Shown: positions 34,625 to 45,200, counted from the first letter of the stretch. The stretch: DNA of 64,000 nucleotides from VAZQ01 sp050179645 (GCA_050179645.1 JBFXEX010000001.1:62001-126000); one strand, 5' to 3'. Notes: generated from the sequence alone by a model not told the origin. A program made the numbers and translations.

Positions 34625-35356
34625 TCACAACTTGCCGGCGAACGCATCGGCGATGAAGGCGTGCGCGAACGCATAGCCGTGGCGCGACACCGCCTCGTCA
34701 TAGACTGCGACGCCCGGCACGTTGACGCCGATATCCGTGAAGGCGTGTACCACGCCACCCCAGGTCAGCAGCGCCCAACGCACGCCCGCCGCCTCCATCT
34801 CGGCCTCGAAGGCGTCGCGCTCGGCCTTGGGCGCGATCGGATCGGCGGCGCCGTGGATCGCCAGCACCTTGGCCTTGACCTCGTCCTTCCGCGCGGGCTG
34901 CGGCGTCGACAGCGTGCCATGCATCGAGACAACCGCCTGCAGGTCGGCGCCCGAGCGCGCCAAGTCGAGCACGTTGAGCCCCCCAAAGCAGAATCCGATC
35001 GCGGCCCGCCGCGTCACGTCGCCGATCGCGCGCCGGTCCGCCTCGCGGGTCAGGGTGTCGAGGGCGGTGTTGATCCGCCGCCGCATGGCCGGGGTGTCGG
35101 ACATGATCGGCCGCAGGAACTCCATCGGGTCCTCGGTGCCGACCGGCCCATTACCCTCGCCGAACATGTCGGCGACGAAGACCACGTAACCCTCGTTCGC
35201 CAGCATCTGGCCGGTTTCGATCGCCGGCTTGATGACGCCCCGCCAATTCGGCGCCATCAGCAGCAGCGGCCGTGCCGTCCGGACGTTCTCGTCCCAGATC
35301 AGCGCACCGCGGCAACTCAGCCCCGCGACCGAATAGAAGATGCTCTCAACCGCCAT
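34625..35356 (-). CDS. Dienelactone hydrolase family protein
   Basis: 243-aa alpha/beta hydrolase of the DLH family with C123 in GFCFGG, D172 in HGAADP and H204 in GGVVHAFTD as the Cys-Asp-His triad. It would hydrolyse dienelactones or related small esters in the cytoplasm. It lies 73 bases upstream of the isochorismatase gene on the same strand, probably the same transcript. Confidence 0.88.
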   Translation of the reverse strand: MAVESIFYSVAGLSCRGALIWDENVRTARPLLLMAPNWRGVIKPAIETGQMLANEGYVVFVADMFGEGNGPVGTEDPMEFLRPIMSDTPAMRRRINTALDTLTREADRRAIGDVTRRAAIGFCFGGLNVLDLARSGADLQAVVSMHGTLSTPQPARKDEVKAKVLAIHGAADPIAPKAERDAFEAEMEAAGVRWALLTWGGVVHAFTDIGVNVPGVAVYDEAVSRHGYAFAHAFIADAFAGKL

Positions 35357-35407
35357 CGGTATTCTCCCCTGTATGTCTCAACCGAATTCCGCCCCGACTT
35401 TACCCAT

Positions 35408-35475
35408 CATTATGAGCGTAGCGAAGCGATCCTGCATTCGCATCGTGAACTCTGGATTGCGTCGCCACCGTCAGG
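35408..35475. repeat. REP-like dispersed repeat remnant
   Basis: ATTATGAGCGTAGCGAAGCG followed by GATCC and, 30 bases on, CTCTGGATTGCGTCGCC has the form of a palindromic repeat scattered in many Hyphomicrobiales genomes (GAGCGAAGCGA...TCTGGATTGCTTCG). It lies in the 144-base gap between the DLH and IlvD/Edd genes. Only one decayed copy is seen here. Confidence 0.45.
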
Positions 35476-35500
35476 GGCTCCTCGCAGTGAACCGTCCAAC

Positions 35501-37207
35501 TCAACCGCTCGTCGCGCGCAAGAAGGCGAAATCGCAGCCCTCGTCAGCACCGAGAATTTCTCGCGAGTAGAGCCACGAATAGCCGCGCCGCGGCGCCTCC
35601 GCCGAGGGCTTTGCCGCAGCCGCACGGCGCTTGAGTTCCGCCTCTTCGACCAGCGCCTCGATCCGCCGCTCCTTGACCGAGAGCCGGATGCGGTCGCCGT
35701 TGCGAACGAAGCCGAGCGGCCCACCAGAGGCCGCATCCGGCGTAATGTGCAGCACGATGGTGCCGAACGCGGTGCCGCTCATGCGGGCGTCCGAGATGCG
35801 GATCATATCCTTGACGCCGGCCTGGGCGAGCTTCTTCGGGATCGGCAGGTAACCCGCCTCCGGCATGCATTCGGGCGCATGCGGACCGGCATTCTGCAGC
35901 ACCAGTACATCCTGCGGCACGACGTCGAGCGCCGGATCGTCGATACGCGCCGCGAGATCCGCCAGCGAAGAGAACACCACCGCCCTGCCCTCGTGCTCGA
36001 ACAGCCGCGCGTCGGCGGCTGAGCGTTTCAGGATCGCGCCCTTGGGCGCGATGTTGCCGAACAGCGAAATCAGGCCGCCTTGCGGTTCAAACGGCCGCTC
36101 ACGCTCCGCGATAATCGTGCGGTCGATCCATGGCGCTCCCTCCGCTGCGAGCCGCTCGCCCAGCGTCTCACCCGTCACGGTGATGCAGTCGAGATGAAGC
36201 AGCGGCTGCAATTCGCGCAGCAGAACGCCCATGCCGCCAGACGCCGCGAAGTCCTCCATGTAGCCGTTGCCGACCGGTTTCAGGTTGACCAGCACCGGTG
36301 TGGTGTCGGAAAGCCGGTTGAGCTGGTCGAGGGCTACCTTGACGCCGGCACGGCCCGCGATTGCCGTCAGATGGATAATCGCGTTGGTTGAACCGCCGAG
36401 CGCCAGCAGCACCCGCAGCGCATTCTCCACCGACTTCGCGTTGACGATCCGGTCGGGCGTAAGTCTCGAGCCGATCAACCGGACGGCCGCCGCGCCGGTC
36501 GCCTCGGCGGCGCGCAGCCGGTCGGCGTGCACCGCCGGGATCGCCGCGGTGCCCGGAACGATCATGCCGAGCGCCTCGGCGATGCAGGCCATGGTCGAGG
36601 CCGTGCCCATCACCGCGCAGGTGCCCGCCGTGACGGCGAGTTGCCCCTCGACTTGCGCGATTTCCGCCGCATCGACGTCGCCCGCACGATAGCGCGCCCA
36701 GAACCGCCGGCAGTCGGTGCAGGCGCCGAGCCGTTCGCCGCGATAGCGGCCGGTCATCATCGGCCCCGCCACCAGCATGATCGCCGGAACGCCGGCCGAA
36801 ACCGCACCCATCAGCTGCGCCGGCACGGTCTTGTCGCAGCCGCCCATCAGCACCACCGCGTCCATCGGCTGGGCGCGAATCATTTCTTCGGTGTCGATCG
36901 ACATCAGGTTGCGGTACTTCAGGCTTGTCGGGTTGAGGAATACCTCGCCAAGCGAGATCGTCGGAAATTCTACCGGCAACGCGCCCGCTGCCAGCACGCC
37001 GCGCTTCACCGCGTCGAGCAGCTCGGGGAAATGCCGGTGGCAATTGTTGTAGCCCGAACCCGTATTGGCGATGCCGACCACCGGCTTCTCCAGCATCGCG
37101 CGCGAATAGCCCATCGACTGCAGGAACGAGCGGCGCAGATAGAGCGAAAAATCGCGGTCACCGTAATTGGTGAGCCCGTGCGCAAAGCCGCGCGTCGCAT
37201 CATCCAT
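35501..37207 (-). CDS. IlvD/Edd family dehydratase (sugar-acid or dihydroxy-acid dehydratase-like)
   Basis: 568-aa Fe-S dehydratase. Cluster cysteines appear as C56 (SGYNNCHRHF), C124 (MGGCDKT) and C197 (AGTCAVMGTAST), the three ligand positions of IlvD. The insert GACTDCRRFWARYRAG, and the absence of an ilv neighbour, fit the sugar-acid (arabinonate/xylonate-type) branch better than biosynthetic IlvD; the distinction is uncertain. The Met at 37207 is used because the longer frame to 37294 adds a non-homologous tail. It is first in a minus-strand series with DLH, isochorismatase-like and monooxygenase genes. Confidence 0.85.
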   Translation of the reverse strand: MDDATRGFAHGLTNYGDRDFSLYLRRSFLQSMGYSRAMLEKPVVGIANTGSGYNNCHRHFPELLDAVKRGVLAAGALPVEFPTISLGEVFLNPTSLKYRNLMSIDTEEMIRAQPMDAVVLMGGCDKTVPAQLMGAVSAGVPAIMLVAGPMMTGRYRGERLGACTDCRRFWARYRAGDVDAAEIAQVEGQLAVTAGTCAVMGTASTMACIAEALGMIVPGTAAIPAVHADRLRAAEATGAAAVRLIGSRLTPDRIVNAKSVENALRVLLALGGSTNAIIHLTAIAGRAGVKVALDQLNRLSDTTPVLVNLKPVGNGYMEDFAASGGMGVLLRELQPLLHLDCITVTGETLGERLAAEGAPWIDRTIIAERERPFEPQGGLISLFGNIAPKGAILKRSAADARLFEHEGRAVVFSSLADLAARIDDPALDVVPQDVLVLQNAGPHAPECMPEAGYLPIPKKLAQAGVKDMIRISDARMSGTAFGTIVLHITPDAASGGPLGFVRNGDRIRLSVKERRIEALVEEAELKRRAAAAKPSAEAPRRGYSWLYSREILGADEGCDFAFLRATSG

Positions 37208-37373
37208 CGAGTGCTGTCCGGTTTTCGACGGTTGTATCCTATTGCAGACCGCGCCTACCAGCCTGGGCATACGCGCCGCAAGCGCATTGCCCACGATCCG
37301 GGCCCGTAATAGTCTCGTCTTGCTGCTAGCCTAAAGTTCACCGTCCAGACAACCGCCGATCACCGGGACCTCG

Positions 37374-37874
37374 ATGAAGCACCTGACCATCGTGTTTGCC
37401 GCAGCCGCCGCGCTCGCCACGCTCGGCCTGACCCAACCGGCGAACGCCGAGGGCGCCAATCGCTTTTTCTTTGAAGGCGACATGGTACGCGGCGAACAGG
37501 CCGGCGCGCCCGGGCCGTTCTGCGTTCTCACCAGCCAGTTCAAGCGGCTCGAGAAAGTCGTCTGGCGCGTCCGCGTGGTCGATGCCGCCGGCAAGCCGGT
37601 CGACGACAAGGGCTTGAAGAGCCTGGTGATCGAATTGCCGGACGGGCAGAAAATTCCGGCGCACTACGATCGGCACCCGCCGCCTCACCTTGGGCCCGCG
37701 GCGGACCATTTCTGGAGCGCGGTGTGGATCATCCCGGGCGACTACCCAAGCGGGACGTTTGCCTACAAGGTGACGGCGATCGGCACGAACGGTCATTCGC
37801 AGACCTGGCAGCCTTTCATGATGCGGCCGTCGCAGCTGACGATCGCCGCAAGCTCGATCGAGTTCAAGAAATAA
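37374..37874 (+). CDS. Secreted protein of unknown function
   Basis: 166-aa protein with a clear signal peptide (MKHLTIVFAAAAALATLG, cleavage near ANA). The mature part looks like a single beta-sandwich: FFFEGDMVRGEQ, VVWRVRVVDAAGKPVDDKGL, IPGDYPSGTFAYKVTAIGTNG. It suggests an Ig-like periplasmic domain. No family is recognised. It precedes a larger secreted protein by 10-20 bases, so they form an operon and may act together. Confidence 0.7.
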   Translation: MKHLTIVFAAAAALATLGLTQPANAEGANRFFFEGDMVRGEQAGAPGPFCVLTSQFKRLEKVVWRVRVVDAAGKPVDDKGLKSLVIELPDGQKIPAHYDRHPPPHLGPAADHFWSAVWIIPGDYPSGTFAYKVTAIGTNGHSQTWQPFMMRPSQLTIAASSIEFKK

Positions 37875-37893
37875 CCATCCAAGGATGGGCGAC

Positions 37894-39378
37894 ATGAAGA
37901 TGCCGGGCCGCGCAGCGGTGATTGCGCTCGCACTGTTGTTTGTTGGCCTGCTCTTCGCCAACGGCGCGCAGGCCGCGCCGCGCGCCGCCGAACTCGGCCC
38001 GGAAGTTGCCATCACCGAGCCTGCCGGCGGCTTCGTCGGGGGACTTGCGGTCAGCCCGCAGCACGGCCCGGTCGGCACGCCGCTCACCGTGACCGGCGAG
38101 GGCTTTGCTGCCGAGGAGGAGATCGAACTGGTCTGGCGGACCGTCAAGGGCCGCTGGAAGGTCACTCAGGCCGAGTATTTCGGCCGCGAGTTCACGCCGG
38201 TCGCCTACCGCATCGCTACGGTCAAGACCGACGCGGCCGGACGCTTCGCGCTGGGCTTCGTGGCGCCGGAGGATTTCGGCTTCCAGCACGATATCGTGGT
38301 CCAGCGGGCGGGCCGCCTGCTCACCCAGACCGCCTTCCACCTCGACATGACGGTCCGGCTCACCGGGCCGGCGAGCGGCCCCATCGGTACGCCGATCGCG
38401 ATCGAGGTCAACGGCATCGGCTGGCGCGAGCTCGAAGGCAGCTGGGTGCTGCTCTACGACAACAAGTTCACCGGCTTCATGTCAGTGGTGACGACGGGCG
38501 GCACCGCCCGCTTCGACCTTCCCGCCACCGGACACGTCGGCCGCCACATCATCGAAATTCAGCACTCGGATTTCGGCTCGCCCTACCGCAACACCCAGCA
38601 ATCGCCGGTCCCCGACCGCCCGGTCTTTCAGCTCACCTTCACGATCACGCCCGGGGACCCGGTGTTGCCGCCGCCGGCCGCCGCGCAGGCACAGACGAAA
38701 GTGCGCTCGCTGCCGCCGCAAGGCGATCTGGTTGCGACCCCGGCATTCGCGGGCGTCGGCGCGCCGGTGACGGTCCGAGGCAGCGAATTCGAGCCCGGCA
38801 GGTCTTACGAACTCAACTGGAACACGGTGGTCGGCAACCGCATGACCGGCCGGGGCTGGGAGGAGAAGGCCAGGGTGATCGCGCAGGCGCGCGCCGATGC
38901 CGCCGGTCAGGTGGAATTCCGCTTGGACGTGCCGGACGATCTCGGCGGCACGCACAATCTCTGGGTCGACACTGGCGGAGCCAAGAAACAGGGCGCGTTC
39001 TGGGTCGCGCCGACTGCCTTCCCGCTCGATGTGATGCGCGGCCCGGTCGGGACGACCTTCCGCGTCCACCTCAAGGGCGTCGGCTGGAGCGAAACAGCCA
39101 ACATCTACACCGTGGTCTATGACAACGCGACGTCGGGTTATGCATGCGGTTTCAACAGCCAGGGCGATATCGAGATCGTCATGCAGGCGACCGGCGAACC
39201 GGGCTGGCACTTCGTCGATCTCTACCCGGCGATCTATAAGGGCAAGGAAACGCGGCCTAACAACTACCGCCTGCCGCAATTGACCTTCGCGGACGACCAC
39301 CCAGGCGAGGACCTGCCGCGCTTCCGGTTCGCCTTCGAGGTCATTCCCGACACCCGCCGGGCTCAAGTCCGGGAATAA
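37894..39378 (+). CDS. Secreted protein with an internally duplicated beta-sandwich unit
   Basis: About 494 aa with a signal peptide (cleavage near AQAAP). The mature chain repeats a two-part unit. The first half has VSPQHGPVGTPLTVTGEGF, then GPIGTPIAIEVNGIGW and WVLLYDNKFTGFMS; the second has PAFAGVGAPVTVRGSEFEPG, then GPVGTTFRVHLKGVGW and TVVYDNATSGYACG. The G-x-VGTP-x-TV-x-G pattern is IPT/TIG-like. An ATG at 37885 in the same frame is an alternative start. The function is unknown; cell-envelope or adhesive roles are possible. Confidence 0.7.
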   Translation: MKMPGRAAVIALALLFVGLLFANGAQAAPRAAELGPEVAITEPAGGFVGGLAVSPQHGPVGTPLTVTGEGFAAEEEIELVWRTVKGRWKVTQAEYFGREFTPVAYRIATVKTDAAGRFALGFVAPEDFGFQHDIVVQRAGRLLTQTAFHLDMTVRLTGPASGPIGTPIAIEVNGIGWRELEGSWVLLYDNKFTGFMSVVTTGGTARFDLPATGHVGRHIIEIQHSDFGSPYRNTQQSPVPDRPVFQLTFTITPGDPVLPPPAAAQAQTKVRSLPPQGDLVATPAFAGVGAPVTVRGSEFEPGRSYELNWNTVVGNRMTGRGWEEKARVIAQARADAAGQVEFRLDVPDDLGGTHNLWVDTGGAKKQGAFWVAPTAFPLDVMRGPVGTTFRVHLKGVGWSETANIYTVVYDNATSGYACGFNSQGDIEIVMQATGEPGWHFVDLYPAIYKGKETRPNNYRLPQLTFADDHPGEDLPRFRFAFEVIPDTRRAQVRE

Positions 39379-39446
39379 GTGTCCAGCTGGAGACGTTCCG
39401 TCCGGCCTGCGACATTCAGTACAGGCGGATCACGTCTGCGGGAATT

Positions 39447-39460
39447 TTGATCCTCATCAA
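39447..39460. promoter_or_regulatory. FNR/FixK-type box upstream of hemA
   Basis: TTGATCCTCATCAA is an exact TTGAT-N4-ATCAA site, centred about 123 bases before the hemA ATG. FNR/FixK proteins bind this consensus; in Rhodobacter sphaeroides FnrL controls hemA in low oxygen. Its position suggests hemA here is induced under microoxic conditions. Confidence 0.7.
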
Positions 39461-39576
39461 GCGGTTCGATCCCGATTTGAGGCATGACCGGCCTCGACAA
39501 GGGCCCTGGAACGCCTCTAAAACTAAACTGGGAAGGGTTCCAGGAAGACCCCCTGCCGGCCCGGAGACTGCGCGCA

Positions 39577-40806
39577 ATGAACTACGATGCCTTTTTCTCG
39601 GGCGCCCTCGCCCGCCTACGGGAAGAGCGGCGGTATCGGGTGTTCGCCGACCTCGAACGGCAGGCCGGACGTTTCCCGCGCGCCATCTGGCACTCGCCCG
39701 CGGGTGCGCGCGACGTGATCGTCTGGTGCTCCAACGACTATTTGGGCATGGGCCAGCACCCCAAGGTGATCGGCGCCATGGTCGAAACCGCCACCCGGAT
39801 GGGCACCGGGGCCGGCGGCACCCGCAACATCGCCGGGACCAACCATCCGCTGGTGAACCTGGAACACGAGCTTGCCGACCTGCACCGCAAGGAGGCCGCG
39901 CTGGTCTTCACGTCAGGCTACGTGTCGAACGAGACCGGCATCTCGACCATGGTCAAGCTGATGCCGAACTGCCTGATCCTGTCCGACGCGCTCAACCACA
40001 ACTCGATGATCGAGGGCGTGCGCCAGTCCGGCGCTGAGAAGAAGATTTTCCGCCATAACGACATGTCGCATCTCGAGGAGTTGCTGCGGGCGGCCGATCC
40101 GGCGCGTCCCAAACTGATTGCGTTCGAGACGCTGTATTCGATGGACGGCGACGTGGCGCCGATCGGCCAGATCTGCGACCTCGCCGAACGTTACGGTGCC
40201 ATGACCTACGCGGACGAGGTGCATGCGGTCGGCATGTACGGTCCGCGCGGCGGCGGCCAGGCCGAGCTGCAGGGCGTGATGCACCGGGTCGACGTCCTGG
40301 AAGGCACACTCGCCAAGGCATTCGGTTGCCTGGGCGGCTATATCGCCGGCACGCGTGACCTGATCGACGCGGTGCGCAGCTACGCGCCGGGCTTCATCTT
40401 CACCACCGCGCTGCCGCCGGCGATCTGCGCCGCGGCCGCGGCCGCGATCCGCCACCTCAAGGCTTCGAGCTTCGAGCGCGAGCGCCACCAGGAGCGCGCG
40501 GCGCGCGTCAAGGCTGTGCTGAATGCGGCCGGCCTGCCGGTGATGCCAAGCGACACCCACATCGTGCCGGTGCTCGTCGGCGATCCCGAGAAGTGCAAGG
40601 AGGCGACCGACCTCCTGCTCGAAGAGCACGGCATCTACATCCAGCCGATCAACTATCCGACCGTGCCGAAGGGCGCCGAGCGGCTGCGCATCACGCCCTC
40701 GCCCTATCACGAGGACGCACTGATCGACGCGCTTGCGGAGGCGCTGGTGGATGTCTGGGGACGGCTTAAATTGCCACTGCGCGCTCACGCGCTGGCCGCA
40801 GAATAA
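39577..40806 (+). CDS. hemA: 5-aminolevulinate synthase
   Basis: 409-aa PLP enzyme that condenses glycine and succinyl-CoA to 5-aminolevulinate, the first step of haem synthesis by the C4 route typical of alphaproteobacteria. Seen: CSNDYLGMGQHP, TGAGGTRNIAGTNHPL, YADEVHAVGMYG and the PLP lysine K247 in EGTLAKAFGCLGG. The length matches the family when starting at 39577 (GGAG about ten bases upstream); the longer frame from 39484 is rejected. It converges on the AbrB gene, and a perfect FNR/FixK box lies upstream. Confidence 0.96.
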   Translation: MNYDAFFSGALARLREERRYRVFADLERQAGRFPRAIWHSPAGARDVIVWCSNDYLGMGQHPKVIGAMVETATRMGTGAGGTRNIAGTNHPLVNLEHELADLHRKEAALVFTSGYVSNETGISTMVKLMPNCLILSDALNHNSMIEGVRQSGAEKKIFRHNDMSHLEELLRAADPARPKLIAFETLYSMDGDVAPIGQICDLAERYGAMTYADEVHAVGMYGPRGGGQAELQGVMHRVDVLEGTLAKAFGCLGGYIAGTRDLIDAVRSYAPGFIFTTALPPAICAAAAAAIRHLKASSFERERHQERAARVKAVLNAAGLPVMPSDTHIVPVLVGDPEKCKEATDLLLEEHGIYIQPINYPTVPKGAERLRITPSPYHEDALIDALAEALVDVWGRLKLPLRAHALAAE

Positions 40807-40879
40807 CGGCCGGCGCTAAGCCCCGCGGCAAAGTCCACTTTCCCACTCTCACAACGGCCGCAGGCGTTGCGGCGCGGCG

Positions 40880-41950
40880 CTATTGCGCCCGGTCTTTCGG
40901 CGGCCGGCGTCCCATGCGACGGGCGGCGAACGCGACCGTAAAGCTCACCACCAGGAACCGGGCGAGATGGTGGGCGCCGACGTAGATCGGATCGAGATGC
41001 AGCGCGAGCGCCAGCACCATCATGGTGTCCTGCGCGCCGGGCGCGAACGCGACCACGACATCGGCCAGCCGAAAGGGCAAGAACGCCACAACGATCAACG
41101 CAAAGCTCGCCGCGACAATGGTCGCGACCGCGAATGAACCCAACGCCGCGCCGAGATAGCCGAGCAGCATCCGCGGGCTGGTATTGGCGAAGCGCGAGCC
41201 CGCGACCGCCCCGAGCGTGACGATCGCGGCGCTGCCGAGCCACCACGGCAGCGTGGTGGTGAGCAGGCCCGTGCCGTGCAGGATTGCCGATCCCGCCAGC
41301 GCCCCGAACAGGAGCCCGCCGGGAAACCGCACGCGCTGCAGCATCACCGCCACCGCGGTCGACACCACGAGCAGGACTGCGAGTTCGCCGAGCGATATTG
41401 GTGGACGGCTCACTGCCGACGGCGCGACCGTGGAGCCGGCGAGTGCCAAGCCCGCCGGCAGGCCGATTACGATCAGCAGCACCCGCATGACCTGCACTAC
41501 GGCGATGCCGCGCAGGTCGGCGTTGAATTCCGCCGACAGCGCCATGACCTGCGCCATCGAGCCCGGACTTGCGCCGAGCAACGCAGAGAGCGGCTCCCAG
41601 CCGTGTACGAACCGCAGGTAGCAGGCGGTGGCGAAAAACATCACCAGCGCCGAAACGACCAGGATCGCGACGCTTGCCGGCCAGTCGGCGATGCCCTTGA
41701 CCATGTCCGGCGTCACCACGGCGCCGAGCAGGATACCCACCAGCACGAACGACGCACGCGCCACCGGAAGGGTGACCATCATGGGCCGGCCGGCCAGGGC
41801 GGCACATGCGGTCGCCAGCATCGAGCCCATGACGAGGCCGGCCGGAAATCCCGTCATGGCGGCTGCGACGCCGCCGGCCGTCGCGATCAGCAGCGTCTCG
41901 GCGGTCCGCTGCGATTCGCGTCGAAACGAAGGAGGAGGGAGAGGAGGCAT
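40880..41950 (-). CDS. AbrB family membrane protein (putative transporter/ammonia monooxygenase-like)
   Basis: 356-aa polytopic membrane protein of the AbrB/PF05145 family. It consists of two similar halves of about five helices each; the half-signature GASPGSMAQVMALSAEF recurs as FAPGAQDTMMVLALALH. The family is sometimes labelled putative ammonia monooxygenase, without support; a transport role is more likely. The Met at 41950 is chosen because the frame upstream is Arg-rich without homology. Confidence 0.82.
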   Translation of the reverse strand: MPPLPPPSFRRESQRTAETLLIATAGGVAAAMTGFPAGLVMGSMLATACAALAGRPMMVTLPVARASFVLVGILLGAVVTPDMVKGIADWPASVAILVVSALVMFFATACYLRFVHGWEPLSALLGASPGSMAQVMALSAEFNADLRGIAVVQVMRVLLIVIGLPAGLALAGSTVAPSAVSRPPISLGELAVLLVVSTAVAVMLQRVRFPGGLLFGALAGSAILHGTGLLTTTLPWWLGSAAIVTLGAVAGSRFANTSPRMLLGYLGAALGSFAVATIVAASFALIVVAFLPFRLADVVVAFAPGAQDTMMVLALALHLDPIYVGAHHLARFLVVSFTVAFAARRMGRRPPKDRAQ

Positions 41951-42250
41951 CGATCGGTCCCGTGGTCGGGTCGCCCGCGCGATGCGCAAGCCGTGCCAAC
42001 CGCAGGAGGCGCGGTCACGGCCGATCAATGCCGCGCGGCCGGCACCGGGTCAAATGGTGTGGAGCCGATCCGCATCGCGGGTGTTCGGGTCGCGCGTGGC
42101 CGCCAGCGCGCCCCCCACGCTCTTGACCACGATGTAATCGAAGCCGCGGCGGGCCTCCCCTTGCGGGTTGTTTCGGGTAGACTTCGCCCGGACGATGGCC
42201 GGGGCAATCGGCCCCCAAGGAGCGTCCCCAGGACGCGCGGACACGGGAGC
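41951..42250. other. Divergent region between AbrB and the hybrid kinase
   Basis: About 300 bases holding the promoters of both genes. No palindrome or RNA gene was recognised. The kinase ATG lies directly after CGGGAGC, which is close for a ribosome site. Confidence 0.35.
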
Positions 42251-45200
42251 ATGCTGCAAGGCTGGGTGGTCATCGCCTGTGCGCTCGGCTACCTCGGACT
42301 GCTGTTCGTGGTCGCGAGCTACGGCGACAAGACGCGGCACTTCGGCCGCGAGGGCCGCCTGCGCCACCTGATCTATCCGCTTTCGCTCGCGATCTACTGC
42401 ACGTCGTGGACGTTTTTCGGCTCGGTCGGCCTCGCCACCCGCACCGGCTTCGAATTCCTGACGATCTACGTCGGCCCCATCCTGGTGATCGGCCTGTGCT
42501 CGCCGCTCATCATCCGCATTGTACGCCTCGCCAAGGCGCAGAACATTACCTCGATCGCCGACTTCATCGCGGCGCGCTACGGCAAGGCGCAGACGGTGGC
42601 GGCAACCGTCGCGCTGATCGCGATCATCGGCACCATTCCGTACATTGCCCTGCAGCTCAAGGCGGTGTCGACCTCGCTGACCACCATCCTGGTCCATATC
42701 GGGCCGGCGAGCGGCGCGATGCAGCCGGTGCTCGGCGATATCGCCTTCTATGTCGCGGTGGCGATGGCGCTGTTCGCGGTGCTGTTCGGGACCCGGCACA
42801 TCGACGCCACCGAACACCAGGACGGACTGATGCTGGCGATCGCGACCGAGTCGCTCGTCAAGCTGGTGGCGTTCGTTGCGGTCGGCATTTTCGTGACCTT
42901 CTGGCTGTTCGACGGGCCGTTTTCGTTGTTCGCTCGCGCGCTCGAACGCCCCAATACCGCGGCGGTGCTGACGCGCGAGCCGATGCTCGGCACGCTGATT
43001 GCGATGACGGTGCTGTCACTCTTCGCCATCGTGCTGCTGCCGCGGCAGTTTCACGTCACTGTGGTCGAGAACAACAACGAAGCCGAGATCAAGCGCGCAG
43101 CCTGGCTGTTCCCGCTGTACCTGGTGCTGATCAACCTGTTCGTGGTGCCGATCGCGCTTGCCGGCATGATGACCTTTTCGGCCGGGCAGTTCGACAGCGA
43201 CATGTTCGTGCTCGCGCTGCCGCTATCGGCCGGCTACGACCTGCTGACGATCGCAGCCTTCATCGGCGGACTCTCGGCGGCCACCGCCATGGTGATCGTC
43301 GAATCGGTCGCACTCGCCATCATGGTATCGAACGACATCGTCATGCCGCTGGTGCTGCAACGGCGCGAGGCGCTGGTCACTGGCCGCGACGTTGGCCGAT
43401 TCCTGCTGACGGTGCGACGGGTGGCGATCTTCGTCATCCTGTTCTTCGCCTACCTGTACTATCGCCTGGCCGGCGACGCGCAGCTTGCGTCCATCGGGCT
43501 TTTGTCATTTGCCGCGGTCGCGCAGCTTGCACCGGCCTTCTTCGGCGGCCTGATCTGGCGGCGCGGCACGGCGCGCGGCGCGCTCGCCGGCATGACAGTA
43601 GGCATTCTGGTGTGGGCCTACACCCTGCTGCTGCCGAGCATCGCGGACGCCGGCATCGTCGGGCACAGCATCCTCAGCCAGGGTCCATGGGGCCTGACCA
43701 TGCTGCGCCCGCAAGCGCTGTTCGGTCTCGATCTGCCGCCGCTGGTGCATGGCGTGCTCTGGAGCCTCACGCTCAACGTCCTCGCCTATGTGGCCTTCTC
43801 GTTCGGTCGTGCGCCGGCGTCGATCGAGCGGCTGCAGTCCGACCTGTTCGTGCCGTCCGATCTCACACCGATTGCCCCGACGTTCCGCCTGTGGCGATCG
43901 TCGGTGACGGTTGAGGAGCTCACCACCACCATTGCCCGCTATCTCGGCGAGGAGCGCACCCGTACGTCGTTCGACAGCTACGCGCTGACCCGCGGCGTCA
44001 GCCTCGATCCAAAGGGCGAAGCCGATTTCCAGGTGCTGCGCTTCGCCGAGCACCTGCTGGCCTCGGCGATCGGCGCGGCCTCGTCCCGTCTCGTGCTGTC
44101 GCTGCTACTGCGCAAGCGCACCGTGTCCACCAAGGCTGCGCTGCGGCTGCTCGACGACGCCAGCGCGGCGATTCATTACAACCGCGAGATCCTGCAGACC
44201 GCGCTCGACCATGTGCGGCAGGGTATCGCGGTGTTCGACAAGGACCTGCACCTGGTATGCTGGAACCGGCAGTTCGGCGAAATCCTGACGCTGCCGCCGC
44301 AGCTCACTCGCGTCGGCACCGCGCTGCATGAAATCCTCCAGCTGAGCGCCGAGAACACCGGCGACGAGGGCGCGGCCGATCTGCTGATGCGCGATCGGCT
44401 TGCCCGCTATGTCTCCAGCAGCGAGCCGTTCCGCGAGCGCTTCGCCGCGCGCGACCTGGTCATCGAGGTGCGCTCGAATCCGATGCCGGACGGGGGCTTC
44501 GTCACGACCTTCACCGACATCACGCCGAGCGTGAAGGCCGCCGAAGAACTTGAGCGCGCCAACGAATCGCTCGAACGCCGGGTGCAGGAACGCACCGAGG
44601 AGCTGACCCGGCTCAACAGCGAACTGGGGCGCGCCAAGGCCGAGGCGGACGAGGCCAATATCTCCAAGACCAAGTTTCTTGCTGCCGCCAGCCACGACAT
44701 TCTGCAGCCGCTCAACGCCGCGCGGCTCTACGTCACCAGCCTGGTGGAGCGGCAGCGTGGCGGCGACGATGCGCAGTTGATCGGTAACATTGATGCCTCG
44801 CTCGATGCGGTGGAGGAAATCTTCGGCGCGCTACTCGACATCTCGCGGCTCGACACCGGCGCGATGAAGACCGAGAAGATGAACTTCCGCATCGACGAGT
44901 TGTTTCGCCAGCTCGAGGTCGAGTTCACGCCGCTGGCGCAGGAGAAGGGCCTCAAGCTCAAATTCGTTCACTCCTCGCTGGCGGTCCATTCCGACCGGCG
45001 GCTGCTGCGACGGCTGCTGCAGAACCTCGTCTCCAATGCCATCAAGTACACGCCCCGCGGCCGCGTTCTGGTCGGCTGCCGGAAGCGCCGCGGCAAGCTG
45101 CGCATTTACGTCTACGACACCGGGCTCGGTATTCCGCATGGCAAGAAAAGCGCGATTTTCAAGGAATTTCACCGCCTCAACGACGGCGCCAAAGTGGCGC

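Noticed and set aside
34610..36022. 470-codon plus-strand frame
   Set aside because: Antisense to the dienelactone hydrolase and IlvD/Edd genes; low-complexity Arg/His composition.
40880..41950. Label ammonia monooxygenase for the AbrB-type protein
   Set aside because: The name is a historical database label. The protein has no metal-binding motif of AmoA and looks like a duplicated membrane transporter fold.
41276..42250. N-terminal 325 codons of the 1496-codon frame running into the hybrid kinase
   Set aside because: This part is antisense to the AbrB gene and Arg/His-rich, with no family resemblance. The kinase membrane domain starts cleanly at 42251.
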